Assembly: GCA_018398585.1 (NCBI GenBank)
Contig: JAGTTD010000005.1
Span: 5,387,355 to 5,451,354, forward strand
Reading direction: 5' to 3'
Origin: Simmondsia chinensis
Lineage: Eukaryota; Streptophyta; Magnoliopsida; Caryophyllales; Simmondsiaceae
Length of the DNA stretch: 64,000 nucleotides
Made by a program: the position numbers and the translations under genes. Below the pieces are notes generated by a model. That model saw only the letters and a program-made list of their open reading frames with translations, ran no database searches and was not told the DNA's origin. Positions 31,785-44,149 of this stretch are shown piece after piece (the first letter of the stretch is position 1; each line of letters starts with the position of its first letter).

Positions 31785-34700
31785 TTAAAAGGGAGCCTCA
31801 AGTGATTCATCCCAGACTTCTGCACTGCCGTTGGATGCATCTTCAACATCTTCTTCCATTGAGAGCCTAATATACTCTCTGTGTGCAAACCGATCCCAAT
31901 CTGTCAACATCGGATTCTCCCGTTCCTGTCAATATACCACAGCATGATTCAGGCTAAAGCTGGCTAAAAGAACGAAGTCACTACAATACTCCCTCTCCAT
32001 AGAAAAGATGAACATATTTCTCTCATGAAAGATTTTTAGATTTTTAGCTAACAATGTTTTTTTCTTTAAGATTTTGTTTTCTTCGATTTAGGAGATCAAT
32101 TTAACCATATAAATATGTATATGAATCATATTTGATCCATTTGAAGTCAATTTGAGATTGAGGATGTAAGATCAAAACGGAAAATGTTCTCCTCCTATGG
32201 AAGACAATCACATTTCCTTTCTTTGAGAGGAAGTCATGTTCTCCTTGATGGGGGATAAGATTTTCTCTCTATGCTATTTTTACTAAGTATTCACAAAAGA
32301 GAATTACTAAAATAGAATTAAAGCTATTTCTATCAAACCAAACAAAGACTATGTATTGTACCTGACGAATAAGGAATGGGTCACGAGTTTCAAAAGCCAT
32401 GAATTTATTGAGGTTGAAGAGGACATTGAAGACACTTCCTGAAAGTTTACTAGATTTCATGTCGCGTAACGTGACATAGCTCTCATTCTGCAAAATGAAA
32501 CCATCAAGCATTAAGATTTAAACTACTAAACATATCCAGGATTCATAGGTTTTGCGGATCATTAAGCATGAGGAACTCAATCAAATGATATGAGGAAAAG
32601 TATAAACTACACAATCTTAGAGCACTAAATCCAACCTCTAAGGGCATATCACGTATCAAAACCACAACGGTCTACAGATTTTCACAAAAAATGTTTCAAG
32701 GATAAAAAAGGCTGAGCATATTAGGTAACAGGCCATATGACTCCAAATCAGCTATGCAAGAGTGAACTCCAATCTCTGTCTTATTTCTTGCTTCTCTCTG
32801 ATAATCCATATACATATAAGAACTTTTATTCCCAGAACTATTATAGTTGCCCCATATAAATACAGTAAGATCCAGGAGAAGATTCTCTGGGCCCATTTCG
32901 AACACATCAGCAACAAACACAACAATAGAACAAATTGCCTCACGAGCCCTGGAACCTCACATCTTAAGGCACCAAATTGTCTTCCGATAAGGGGAAAATA
33001 AGCGCCAAGTTCTAAATTAGCAAAATCAAACAGCATAAACAAGAAAAAGAAGCCATATTTTACATCCCAAAAGACTGGAGTTCCATTGGCCCTAAACTTA
33101 ATGTGTTTTTAGTGCCATAAATACAGTGGCATGAGAATGAAGAGTTGCGTGATTAAGGCAGTAGAGGAAAATTACTCATAGTTCTTTCCATGGAAAGCAG
33201 GCAATATTATATAACATTCATACAGTCATCATATCAGACAACATTCCAAGCGTGGAAGTCCAAAGACAAAACTGTTAAGAGTCTAACACGAATGCGAAAT
33301 GGATTTCAAAACACAGCAAAAACCACAAATAAAAGGCCACAATGGAGTAGAAGATAAACCTCGGGTCCGATCATGTCAATAATCTGACACAAGATATCCT
33401 CAAAAAGAACAGGCTCTTGAGCCATGCACTCCATTCGATGCAACTGCTCCTCGTAAAAGAACTGCATCTCATTCCTTGTGATAACTCCATTCCCATCCAA
33501 GTCGATGCATCTGAACCTGGGGAAGACAGAGAAGTCGGTCCAAAATATACAAATAAATAAATAACAGAATGTGAAACAACAGCATGTGCTTAATGTCACT
33601 TGCAAAGATGCTATATGAGTATTGTAAATCATATTTCCGTTGTTACTTTGCATTATTATATGGGATCAAAATTTTCCACAAATTTAAACATTGCACAAAG
33701 GACTAGTTCTTATTTCTTTCTAAGTGCATCAGAAATCAGATTTACACCAATCAGATTAAGAATCTTTGTTCAGATAATAAATAAGCACTTCTGTTTCTAA
33801 AGGCCACTCATCACATATTGACAATTTGACTATAGTTTCATACGATGCGTAACAGGCTGCTTTCGGATCTATCATATCACAATTGTATCACAAAGCTCAT
33901 TAAACTCATGTCTAACCTCATCGTTTTCGAGGTGTATCTCAGGCAAATATAACACGCACTAGTAAGCAGCAGTGCAATTTAGAAACATCTATGGATCAGT
34001 AATCATTCTCACAGAGATTCGTGCATGCTAAATGTAGCTGTAGAACGAATAGATCACTGGACATACCAATATTCTAAACTGGGTTCTGATGATTTGTCTT
34101 CTTCCGCGAGGATGAAGTATACAAAATCTTCATATCCCATCTTACCTTCGACACTACTGGTGAACTTCCTGGGAACCTGACAAAAAATTTATAAACGGGC
34201 ACAAAATTGCCTGGATTAAGCATTAACAAGAGACTTAGGCGCTGCTCAGCCAGAGGTACAAGAACAGCTCCAGGACATATACCTGAGAAAATATCCTATC
34301 CACAATCCTGTAGGTAAGTGCATGGTTCCCATATCTGATTAAGTTCTCTTTATCTATCAAGAAGTCATGATCTGTATCCAGCTCCCAGAACTTGCAATAT
34401 ATCACATAGAAGTGCTCATAGGAGAAGTACCTATATTGGAAAGAGATCAGAGAGAAGAAAAAATCAAAAAAAGTGTGTACAGCAGTGGACAGAAAACAGG
34501 AGAAAGAAGAGATGGTAGCACTACAATCACAATGCTAAAGACTTGCACGAGGTTTTCAACGCATGTTACAAAATTCCTTTCGAAACAATGGTGGGAAAAG
34601 ACGCCTCAACAACAAGAAGCCGATGCGGGCTTATTTGGACCACATTTTCATCTCAATTTTCTGCCCTGTTAACTTCTCGCCCTCGCAAGAAGGAATAAAG

Positions 34701-37700
34701 AGGCACAGCAAAGCCAAGACATAAGTAGAAACCGTTGAACTGTTACAAAACTACACTGTAGCCTATAAAAACAAACAGAACACCAGCAAACTTTTTTAAA
34801 CACCAAAAAGACACTACCATATAAGATATATGTCACATTCCCACTGAACCAAAACAGCAGATGTCATGTCAAATCATTTTACTCAACAATCAGATATGAA
34901 AATGGTAGGTGGTTGAAAATTGGGAACTGAGTTGAACTCTACCTCAAAACTTTATTAATGTCCTCTTCTTCGTCTGCATGCTGCATAGCAGCAATTAAAT
35001 TTCCACGTTTCAGCTCCCTTAGGGTTAGCTGCCCGTTTCCAGCTCTATTGATGTAGTAAAAAATTCTGTATATTACGGTCTCAGCTGTTTATTGCATAAA
35101 AATCAAGTATTAATACACATAAGAGAAAAAGCAAAAAGCTGCGACTGGGTAGAAGCCAGCACAATCCTAGAAATGTAAACCGAACTTCAGTGGGCCAGTA
35201 GGGCCTTAGATCAGCTTTTGACCTTAGAACTCTTATCTTTGCAAAACATAATTAGATATGCTGTATAGTGTAACTCTAACGCACACAAAGCCATTGATCA
35301 TGAACTTTCATATTACGGTGTCAAGAAACAGTAACAAGATATAATAGAAGGGTTTAGAGGACTTTTGACCCTATACTCTATTACTGTAGGTGGAAAAGAA
35401 ACAAGAATATAGGACTCTATTTTTCGCTAGAAATAATGCCAGCAAACAAGTCTGCCAACTCTAATGAACTTGAGTAGCAATAACCTCATAGATTCTACAA
35501 CTCAAGGAGCAACAACAACAACAACAATGGCCCAGTGCCTCAGAGAGGCTCCCACCAAGGTAAGGTATGGGAGGGTAAGATGTACGCAATATTACCCTTA
35601 TAAGGTGCTAACCTATGTAGAGGTTGTTCCGAAAGGGCCCCCAATCCTAAAAAAAACCCTACTCCATCAAATGAAAACAAACATGTCTAGTGCAAACAAA
35701 CACTATTCAAGTCAAATAAAGTAGCAAACACTAACAAACATGCAAGCCTAAGAGCAATGTCTAATGCAAACAATTGGATCGGCCACATGTATTTTTAACT
35801 GCCATTATGCTCTATCTAAGATCATCTCTTCAGTCAGGTTCAAGTGGGCCATGTCATGTTTAATCGTCTCCAACTAGCTTTTCCTTAGCCTGCCTCTTCC
35901 TCTCTTCCAATGTGTATTACGTAGTTGTTCATATTTCCCAGCAGGGCCGTAGTCGGTCTCCTCCTAACATGCCCGAACCATTGCAGATATCGCTTCTGCA
36001 ATTTATCTTCAATAATAGGAGCCACGTCTAATTTGTTTCAAATAACCCCATTTCCGATCATGTCCTTCCTACTGTGTCCACACGTTCATTACAAAATGCC
36101 CAATTCCACCACCTTCAACTTCTGGGTATGATGTCGTTTAGCTAGCCAACATTCAACACTATATAACATAGTCAATCTTACTACCATCTTAATATATTTT
36201 CCTTTCAATTTTTGAGGAAACTTTTTATCACACAATATCGTTGTAGCCCTTCCACTTAAACAATCCCACTTTAATCCAATTATTAACATCGTCATCAACT
36301 CCGCTATCTTGTTGCACCATGAAGCCCAAATATCAAAAACTTTCTTTTTTTGATATGTATTCTATCCCGATCTCCACATCTTCTACGCTTGGTTTGGTTA
36401 TGATACAAAACTTAAATTCTATATGCTCAGTTTTTTATCTACCGAGTTGAAAACCTTTTGATTCTAAAACACGTCTTCAAAGTTCCAGCTTGTCATTCAC
36501 TCCTTCTCTTGATTCGTTCAAAAGAACTATATCATCTCAAGATCATATAGTAAGAAAAATTGCCATGACAGCAATATTACCAAAAAAATGTTACAAGTGA
36601 AACATATACAAAAAAAGCAATAAATGAGAGATGCACACGCCAAACCTCTGGAATTTACTATAACTCAGATTAGAACGTTGCCATCATGCAAAAGAATAAG
36701 TATCCCTAATCGCAAAATATTCGGGTGAGGAACACACCATATCTCTCCTGGAACTCTGGAGTACTTTGTAAGAACTCCAATCCTGGATGAGTGGCCAAAA
36801 GTTCACGAAGAACAGGCTTAAAGTCCTCCTGTAGGAAGAAAAAACTATTATTAAACAACAATATTGAAAGCAACAGAAACAGAAAATGTAGAGAATACTT
36901 GAATTTACAAAAATATAAAGATAAATCATATTCATACTCTGAAATTTAATATATTAATTTTTTTTAGTGCATAAGCCTTGCAAAATAATTTTTAGTCCAT
37001 AAGTTACATGTATTTAACAAAGTAGTCAAAATGCGTAAGGGCATAAGCCCCTCATCCAACTCTTCTTTATTAGTAGTGTCACCACATCCTAATTCATGTG
37101 TAGGATAAGGGAAATAGCGAGGGAATTGTGCAATTCCCAAGAAATAATGGCAAGTTTTACACCTTTTTACATCGCCATTTTGGACTATTTTATTTAATAC
37201 ATGTAATTTCTAATCTCAAAATTCATTCACATTCACAATGTCTATGAGCTAAACAATTAATATATGAAACCTCAAGGTACTAATTTGTAATTTACCCGAA
37301 ATATAATCCCCAAATATTGCATGCTAGTTTCTTTTCATAAATATCGTTCTTTTTAGGTTTTTGCCCTTTAGAAACAGCATTTCTATAGGGTAACCCCCTA
37401 TAGGGCTAAGGCTACATACATCTTACCCTCACAGGCCTTGTGGCGGAAGCCTCTTTGAGGCACTGGGCGGTAGTGGTGGTTGTATAGTCCCAAATAAAAC
37501 GCAGAAAGGAGAGACAAGGAAATAGGACATCCATTGCACCTGCGTAAGACATTTGCGATTGGGATGCTTCATAATTGTAAATATTTGACTTGCTGTGTCC
37601 ATGATCAACATGTTTCCATTGACCCAGTAGTCAACAAACGCATCCCTACAAATATACCAACCATTTAAATCAAATAAGGTCACGAAGGGCAAAAATCAAA

Positions 37701-40700
37701 GGGTTGGTTGTCAAAAAGTTATATGTGAAGGAATTCAACATCATCAACAGGAAGAAAAATAGTTACAAAGTGGTAAGCATGCACCTCAATGCACTCCACA
37801 CACACAAACCCCAGGAGGCGAAGAACCATCAGGCTTAAAAAAGCAGCATTCTATCATCAACGAGAAAGATTGAACCATGGAAGAAAGATAAAGAGAAGTA
37901 TGATATGGCATTGTCGCACTTTTTGCCCTTCTCCAAGCAGCGTGTCATATAGAGTTCATATCCTTAGCAAATAATGGTTTTCTAATTTTGACAGTTCTTT
38001 TCTAATTTAATTTCTTATCTCCCTTTGCATTTTTTGGCAGGATATAGGACTGTCCTACAGCAATGGACATCTCAGTGCAATGTGATCCCAGTTCTTTCCC
38101 CAAGAGATCACGATAGATTTAACTCCTCACAGCCAAGGATTGCTTGCTTACAGGTTTTTTCTTGTTGTAGCACCGTGAATACCTCAGTACCAAGATATAA
38201 GAGAGACAATTAACCAACTTCCACAAAAGCAGTTAAAACCATTTATCACACAAAGGTCCCAGGAACAACACAAAGTCCTCAGAAGATACGATCACTTCCT
38301 ATTACTCAAAAGGAAATTGTACAATTTCCCTCAATAGTCAATAAACGTTAAAACACAACCAAAGAGGACACAGACCAAATTTTCCTGTTCTCCTTGCAGA
38401 TGGACTGTTCCTCCAAAGCCACCATACCCCTGAACCACTCAGGCTACTCCCGGGAAAGAACAGCACATAAGAAAAGCAAATTCCTCCAAAAATGTCACCG
38501 CAAAAGCAGGTGTTGGAAACATACAACACCAATCACTAGGATCAGTCCAACCACACTCCAACAGGCTTCCTCAAAAGTCTAATTTTCTAAACATTTGAGA
38601 TTGTTCATCCTTACCCACTAGAACCGGGAAGAATAGCATCCACAATTGACTACTACCCTCACAAATAGAGCTCTGCCCGAAAAAGCCATAGGAACACACT
38701 CTACATCAAGTGACTAAAGCAACACACCTAGTGCCCTAAGGGCTCTCGCCTAAGCAGGGTCTGAGGGGGGCGGATGTACGCAGCCTTCCCCCTTCAGGGT
38801 ATCCCTGAAAAGTGGCTGTTTCCGAGTGCCCCCAACCTGAGAGTGAGGACTTCTGAAGAGGTCACCCATCCTGGTACTCTACATCAAGTGACTGCTGGTA
38901 AATATTTCCAGATTAGAAAAAAATGTTTTACATGATAATCTATAATGCCTGAAGGCTCATTAGCTCCCTCATATTCCATAGAAGTGAAAAAATGCACTTC
39001 CCAAGCTTTTGATGAAGCCACACAAGTGAATGGAATCGGTATTATCTTCATAATGATGCAAGTCCATAATCTAATTCAGAAGATGCCATTGACAGAATCA
39101 CACAACAGCTGTCTTTGATTTCAACTCCAATTTGGAATAGATAAACTCCTGAAGAATGCCACAGAAGACTACTAGCATCTCTAGAATCAAGAGACCATAG
39201 GACGAACAAATGAATCCACCACCACAGCCAGAACATATCTACCTCATTCAACAGCCACAACTGGGGGGGAAAGATGTTTTCCTACAGCTTTTTGCATCGA
39301 AATTCGGATAGCATTATTGTCAAACCCAGGACACACACAAATTTTCCATATCTAGAGTGCCGAGATTCTCTTTGCCCTTGCGTAAACAAAAAGCACACTT
39401 GCAACTTTCCTTACAGAGGACAAGTTGGTACTAAAATGAATACTATGTAACACCAGCATTACAAGGACAGGAATGCAAAACCAGTAAATACCAACGTATC
39501 CTTCCAATCAACAAAGGAGGGGTACTACAAAGTTATAACATCATTGTCATTATGTGTACAATTAGTAGTATCAAACAGACTGATGAATATTGATTCTTAT
39601 GATGTGCATAAGTAGGTGCATTGAAGATATACTAACTGAAATAGTATACCTGGTCACAAATCCTGTGCCATTGACATCAATCTTTTGGAAAAGGACAGCG
39701 GAGAAAAAAGTTGGCAACTTGCAAATTTCCCTGGTGACAACTCTAAACTCTGCTCACAAGGCAAGCAAAAATATGTCAACAAGCATGTACAAACTATTCA
39801 AATCAAAGATAGATGGTAAAAATGTCACCATTCATTTGCAATCCCTCTTTGTGACCATAAAAGAACTGATTTATTCTGAACAAGCATCGTTCTTTGAGTT
39901 CCCTGGGTGCTGGACGACCATTCTGAAAGTAGAACTGCAAATGCAGGCATCAATGTCAAAATCACCCGCAATATCAAATAATTGGCCAAACTAGTCGTAA
40001 ATAAGACCATAAAATGACTGATGACAACACCAAAATCATTATAGAACATATTGCCACCAGACACGGCCAAGTAGTAGAAGAGATCAAACCTGAGGTATCA
40101 GCTCTTTTACTGGCTCACTCACTACTTTGAGAGGGCTTCCAAAGGAAGAGGGGCCTGCCCTTTGTTTCATAACACGAGGAGAGCCAGATGAACTTCTTGG
40201 TGAAAGGGGAGGTGCACTCCCAGCAGGAAACATGGAAGGTATCGAATTGGTTGCAGCTGCATTTGTGCCAGATGCATTTCCCGGGACATTCAAAGGATTG
40301 CCTGCCTTTGCATCATTGACCAATGACTTCACCTGCATTCAGAGGAAATACCCTTCTATTGATTTGGATTTGTTTAAAGCCTGATCAAAAGGGAGAAGGG
40401 GCAAGCGAGGACTTGAGGGGACATGCAAAACCAACAGACCAAAACAAACCGCAGTGGTATTTCTGAATGGGCAAGGCCGCCAAGAAAAGAAGCAAATCAA
40501 GAGAGACCATTAGCCACTTTAAGAGAGAAATAATTGCATAATTAAAAAGAAAATGAAATGAATCTCATTGCGACAGAAGAAATTTTGTTTAGAAAATTGC
40601 AACACATTCACATGAGCAGAACCTTGGCAGGTAATTCGATAGGAGTTCCCAAAAATACAGTATCTTTCCTACAAAAGACATGAACATTACTGCATGGTAG

Positions 40701-42766
40701 GTGCCAGAGGGGAAAAGATATTGGAAACACAGAGGATGTAGAAATTCAAAGCAAGAGAAAAGCAACATCATGTTAATTGAGAAAGCAAAATGAGACAATA
40801 GCATTCTCTTTCTGGATCAAGGCCAAATTAGAGGTCCAAAGAATAAATTGTTCCTGTGGCAGGAAAAGCACCACCATTTATCTTGACACATAAACGCAAA
40901 TGCTTTCTTTCCTAGCACTTTTAGTAGGTAGTTTAATCGCAATGCCTTGCCTCCTCAATACTTGACCAAATCCCTTTTTTCTCCCCAACAATTGTACCTA
41001 CTTTCTCATTTCGACAATCAGCATACAGTCAAGAACAGAAAATCCCAAAACCCCTTACTTCTATGCAGAAACACACAGTAGAGGTGAAAATATGAAGCCA
41101 TTGTCCAACCAATGCATAATTAATATGATAAAAGATAAGAACTACCGATCAGAAACCACAGGCATGGCATAGATACAATCATGCCACCCAAATTTCATCC
41201 TCATTGTCACCAACTCCCAGAAAGCTGCACCAATCAAGCAATAACATGAATCTGGCATCCTCCACCAAGGTGTCTAAGATATCTTCTACCATCTACAAAG
41301 CAATGTAAAACTTTTTTCGTGGAAATGTCCAATACAGAACTCAAGAAAAAACCACGAATGCCTGAAAAGGTGACTCTCCTTTTGGTCCCTTTTTCACTAG
41401 AGCAATTCTCTGATGACTCCATATTGATACAAAATCATCTCAAATAATCGCCAAATATAACCAACTCAAACTGTACAACAAATGACTCCAGGAAAAGGTA
41501 GACAGAAGATATGGACCAATAAGTCCATTTATAAACCAACTAGCAACTATAAATTAACAACCCACCACAAATCGTCCATGCAAGAGCTTGGCTGACACTA
41601 TGATCCTGAATTTTCCCAGATGGATTCATGCTTAATCAGTGATAAGTTACACATCTGATAGGATTTCTGTTTTATGCAACTAGTCAGAGGTTCTTTGACC
41701 ATGTCACTTCTAACTGCATGCTTCTGTTAAAGCACGACACATGTGGCTAAAGTAAATACCACTAAACAGTGCCATGAGTTATGCTTTCCTTTGACCATGG
41801 AATAGAGCACGTATCAAGGTAACACCTATCACGCTTGGTTACCAAGAGAGAAGATACACACCGTGTTTAGTTTGCACACTTATATGCATTATAATAATTA
41901 CATCAGGATGGATGCCCAAGACCATATAGGAATTTAGAGTACCACAGAAACTGCAAAACCCAAAAAAGTTAATTTCTTGGTTTCTTTTTTTCTCAAGACG
42001 CTCCTCACTATTAAGTTCTCCACTTTTGTCCCCTGTACAAACGCGACAATCCTACACCAAAATGCTCTTCTTTCCTGATTCAACACAGTCTAGATAAAAC
42101 AATTCCTGATATATAGAGACTCATCTATCTGAATTCTAAACAATGCTGGGTTCTTGTCCAACCATACACAATTCTTCTTAGCTCCTTTTCTAGCACTCCT
42201 GGAATACCTAGACAAATCTCGATATAATTCAAGCAATGGCAATGTGGAAAATGAAAACAAACAAGAAAATTTAGGCCTTGTTTGGTTAACACAGTAATTA
42301 TTTGGTTGCGATGGAAAATAGAACTTCCTAGGGAAGCTAGATAAAAATCGAAGAATTAGAACTTACCTAGAGGGACTAGGTAAGTTACTTCCTGAGTTCT
42401 AAATGAATCAAAAATTGCGAAGGAATTTCCACTTCCCATATTCCACCAATTTCTGGATAACCAAACAAGAGCGGCAAATACCCATTTCCTATGAATTCCA
42501 ATCTCTTGGACTTACTTCCTGCTAACAGAACAAGGCCTATATGACACACAACAGAAGTAATAACAAAACGCCAATACAATCATCTCCAAAAGAAGTTTCC
42601 TTGAACAAAATCATACCAATCGACTTGTCTCGGGAAGCGAAAGCCACTGTTCAAAGAGCTCCTGAGCAATGTAAGGATTCGATTTAAAAGCCAAAGGAGA
42701 AACCTCAGGAAGCTGCAACAACTCAGCGTCCAAGGACACCAAATCTCCATTGAAATCCATCTCCAT
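31785..42766 (-). CDS. PP2A regulatory subunit B''-type (EF-hand) gene, 12 exons
   Basis: Exons, 5' to 3': 42766-42617, 40332-40090, 39934-39829, 39749-39650, 37645-37540, 36828-36738, 35084-34943, 34430-34283, 34176-34067, 33516-33360, 32487-32362, 31925-31785. All junctions are GT-AG and in frame; they sum to 539 aa, the usual size for plant B'' subunits. B'' subunits direct the PP2A A/C phosphatase core to substrates and bind calcium. Visible are [20 protein letters not shown] at the N-terminus, a Ser/Pro-rich linker (about 55-125), FYFQNGRP, and a degenerate EF loop (D191-x-N-x-T). An EF-like loop [12 protein letters not shown] starts at 331 and a canonical [12 protein letters not shown] at 404-415. 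The C-terminus has [14 protein letters not shown]. The start ATG was chosen over the second ATG two codons later because it is first and both fit. Introns hold several transposon pieces. Confidence 0.93.
35510..36550 (-). pseudogene. RTE-clade LINE remnant with intact-looking 3' tail, in intron 6 of the PP2A-subunit gene
   Basis: The minus strand begins inside the reverse transcriptase at [19 protein letters not shown] (from 36536; the catalytic DD motif). It continues with [20 protein letters not shown] and [13 protein letters not shown] (36089-36298), then RTE-type C-terminal wording with stops (GRGRLRKS, DRAxWQ). The 3' end (35510-35650) reads CGTACATCTTACCCTCCC, GGTGGGAGCCTC, GAGGCACTGGG and (GTT)n. 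That tail matches the tail of the 5S-headed SINEs in the window. The copy is 5'-truncated and has many stops. Confidence 0.8.
37385..37475 (+). mobile_element. RTE-type LINE/SINE tail fragment in intron 5
   Basis: CTAAGGCTACATACATCTTA, GGCGGAAGCCTCTTTGAGG and CACTGGGCGG match the common tail. There is no 5S head or open frame. Confidence 0.6.
38716..38875 (-). mobile_element. 5'-truncated 5S-headed SINE in intron 4, 18-bp target duplication
   Basis: The minus strand starts within the 5S head (CCAGGATGGGTGACCTCTTC), then has the usual body (TTGGGGGCACTCGGAAACAG) and tail (GCGTACATCCGCCCC, GAGAGCCCTTAGGGCACTA). It is flanked by ACTCTACATCAAGTGACT at 38698-38715 and 38876-38893. A 5' truncation with intact duplications is what LINE-type target-primed integration produces. 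Confidence 0.87.
42274..42537. mobile_element. Tourist-like MITE in intron 1 of the PP2A-subunit gene
   Basis: The left end GGCCTTGTTTGGTTAACA and the right end read in reverse, GGCCTTGTTCTGTTAGCA, are near-perfect inverted repeats. It is flanked by TTA and TA(T). About 264 bp, no coding capacity. Confidence 0.75.
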
Positions 42767-42801
42767 CAAAATCCCAATACAATCAACTCAAACCCTCGCA
42801 T
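42766..42801 (-). promoter_or_regulatory. uORF 2 in the PP2A-subunit leader, stop overlaps the start codon
   Basis: An 11-codon upstream frame ([11 protein letters not shown]) ends in TGA whose last A is the A of the main ATG (TGATGG). If the leader is unspliced here, ribosomes ending the uORF could restart at the overlapping ATG, so translation may be tuned by reinitiation. A leader intron could remove it; I see no decisive splice sites. Confidence 0.6.
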
Positions 42802-42845
42802 CAATAAGAAACCCTAATACGAAAAAGCTCACACCTTTCTCAAAT

Positions 42846-42881
42846 TCACAGCTCACCCGGAAAACCCAATGAACGGAGCAT
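42846..42881 (-). promoter_or_regulatory. uORF 1 in the PP2A-subunit leader
   Basis: A second 11-codon upstream frame (MLRSLGFPGEL) ends 44 nt before the start of uORF 2. Both lie in the presumed 5' leader, downstream of a (GA/CT)-rich stretch (about 43009-43095) that probably marks the promoter or early leader. Weak or strong start context was not judged. Confidence 0.5.
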
Positions 42882-43203
42882 CAAATTAGTCACACAAAAC
42901 AGTGAAAATCAATCACAAACCAGATTACAAGTAATTATACTCGTTGGTAAATTTCCAGATCTTCGATTAAGACAATCGGGTGATGAATCTCGATGGAGTA
43001 AAGGATAGAAAGAGAGAGATCGGAGAGGATTGAGAGAGAAGAGATTGAGAGATTTGGGGTCTCGGAATCGGAGCCCTCAAGAGAGAGAGAGAGATGAAAT
43101 GGAAGTGGCTGAAGAGGAGCGACACGTCTCTCTGCAGAGCTTTTGCAAGCGCATGTCTACATACACACTGTCCTTTTCTCCTTTTTCTTCCTAATAATTA
43201 TTA

Positions 43204-43560
43204 GGTTATTTGCGTCAAAAATTTCTATACTTTATTTATTATTTTAATTTAGTCTTTTTATAATTTAAAATATATTAATTTATTTTTTAGAGAAAAAATT
43301 ATGTTAAGTTTTTAATAAAATTTTTGGTAGTTCGACCATAAATTGGGTTAAATTGAGTAAACAGGTGAATTTATAATAAGTTACTTGCATATAACATAAT
43401 TTTACTACTCAAAATTATATTATCAACATATCTTAAATTTGACCAAGGGAGTAAATTGACATATTTTGAATTGTTTAGGAACCAAATTGACACAATTAAA
43501 AGTACAAGGACTGAATTAACACAATGGGCAAAGTACCTGGACTTTGGGCATAAACAACCC
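43204..43560. mobile_element. Mutator-type MITE with 9-bp duplication
   Basis: The ends GGTTATTTGCGTCAAA and, in reverse, GGGTTGTTTATGCCCAAA are inverted. It is flanked by TAATTATTA at 43195-43203 and 43561-43569. A 9-bp duplication fits the Mutator/MULE class. It lies about 100 bp upstream of the likely promoter of the PP2A-subunit gene. It carries only short AT-rich sequence. Confidence 0.8.
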
Positions 43561-43574
43561 TAATTATTATTTGT

Positions 43575-44145
43575 TTTAGGTCCACTGAGGTTTGAATATT
43601 TATTGCTTAGGTATCCTGATATTTTAATATATACAATAAAATATCTTAAAGTTTGAATATTTTATCATCTAGATGCTCTATATTGGAATTTGATAAATTT
43701 TTGTAAAAATCTAATCAATTTTATAAAAAAATGTTGGTATAATATATAATTATGATAATATATATAAGTTAGTGCCAATATTTTCATAAAAATGCAGCGA
43801 ACTGTAATAAAATATTCACCAAATATTGATGTGGACCATCTAAAAGTCGCCATAATTATGCATCATTTTCGCATTTTTTGACAAAAAATTATCAAATTGT
43901 AGTTAGAATAGTTATATATTGTTGAAATCATATCAATTTTAGTATTTTCTAATGAAAATATATCGAATTTTTGACTAAAGGGTGCCTAATTGTTAATATT
44001 TTGAAACTTCAAGGTACTTAAGTGATAAATTGTGTAAAACTCGGGGTATCTCATTATATATATTGAAACGTCAAGGTACCTAAGTCATAAATACTCAAAC
44101 CTCAAGATACCTAAGTAATAATTTTCTTCATTATTATTGTTTTAA
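43575..44145. mobile_element. Multi-repeat-TIR MITE family, copy 1
   Basis: The left end is TGAGGTTTGAATATTTATTG, CTTAGGTATCCTGA, TTTTAATATATACAATAAAA. The right end in reverse is TGAGGTTTGAGTATTTATGA, CTTAGGTACCTTGA, TTTCAATATATATAATGAGA. Each terminus thus has two or three spaced GGTACCTAAGTGATAA-type modules, making TIRs of about 100 bp. The centre has no coding potential. Flanks resemble each other (ATTATT..TGTTTTA), suggesting a target duplication, but the exact ends are uncertain. Confidence 0.7.
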
Positions 44146-44149
44146 TAAT

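Noticed and set aside
39590..39994. A 134-codon plus-strand frame.
   Set aside because: It is antisense to exons 3 and 4 of the PP2A-subunit gene.
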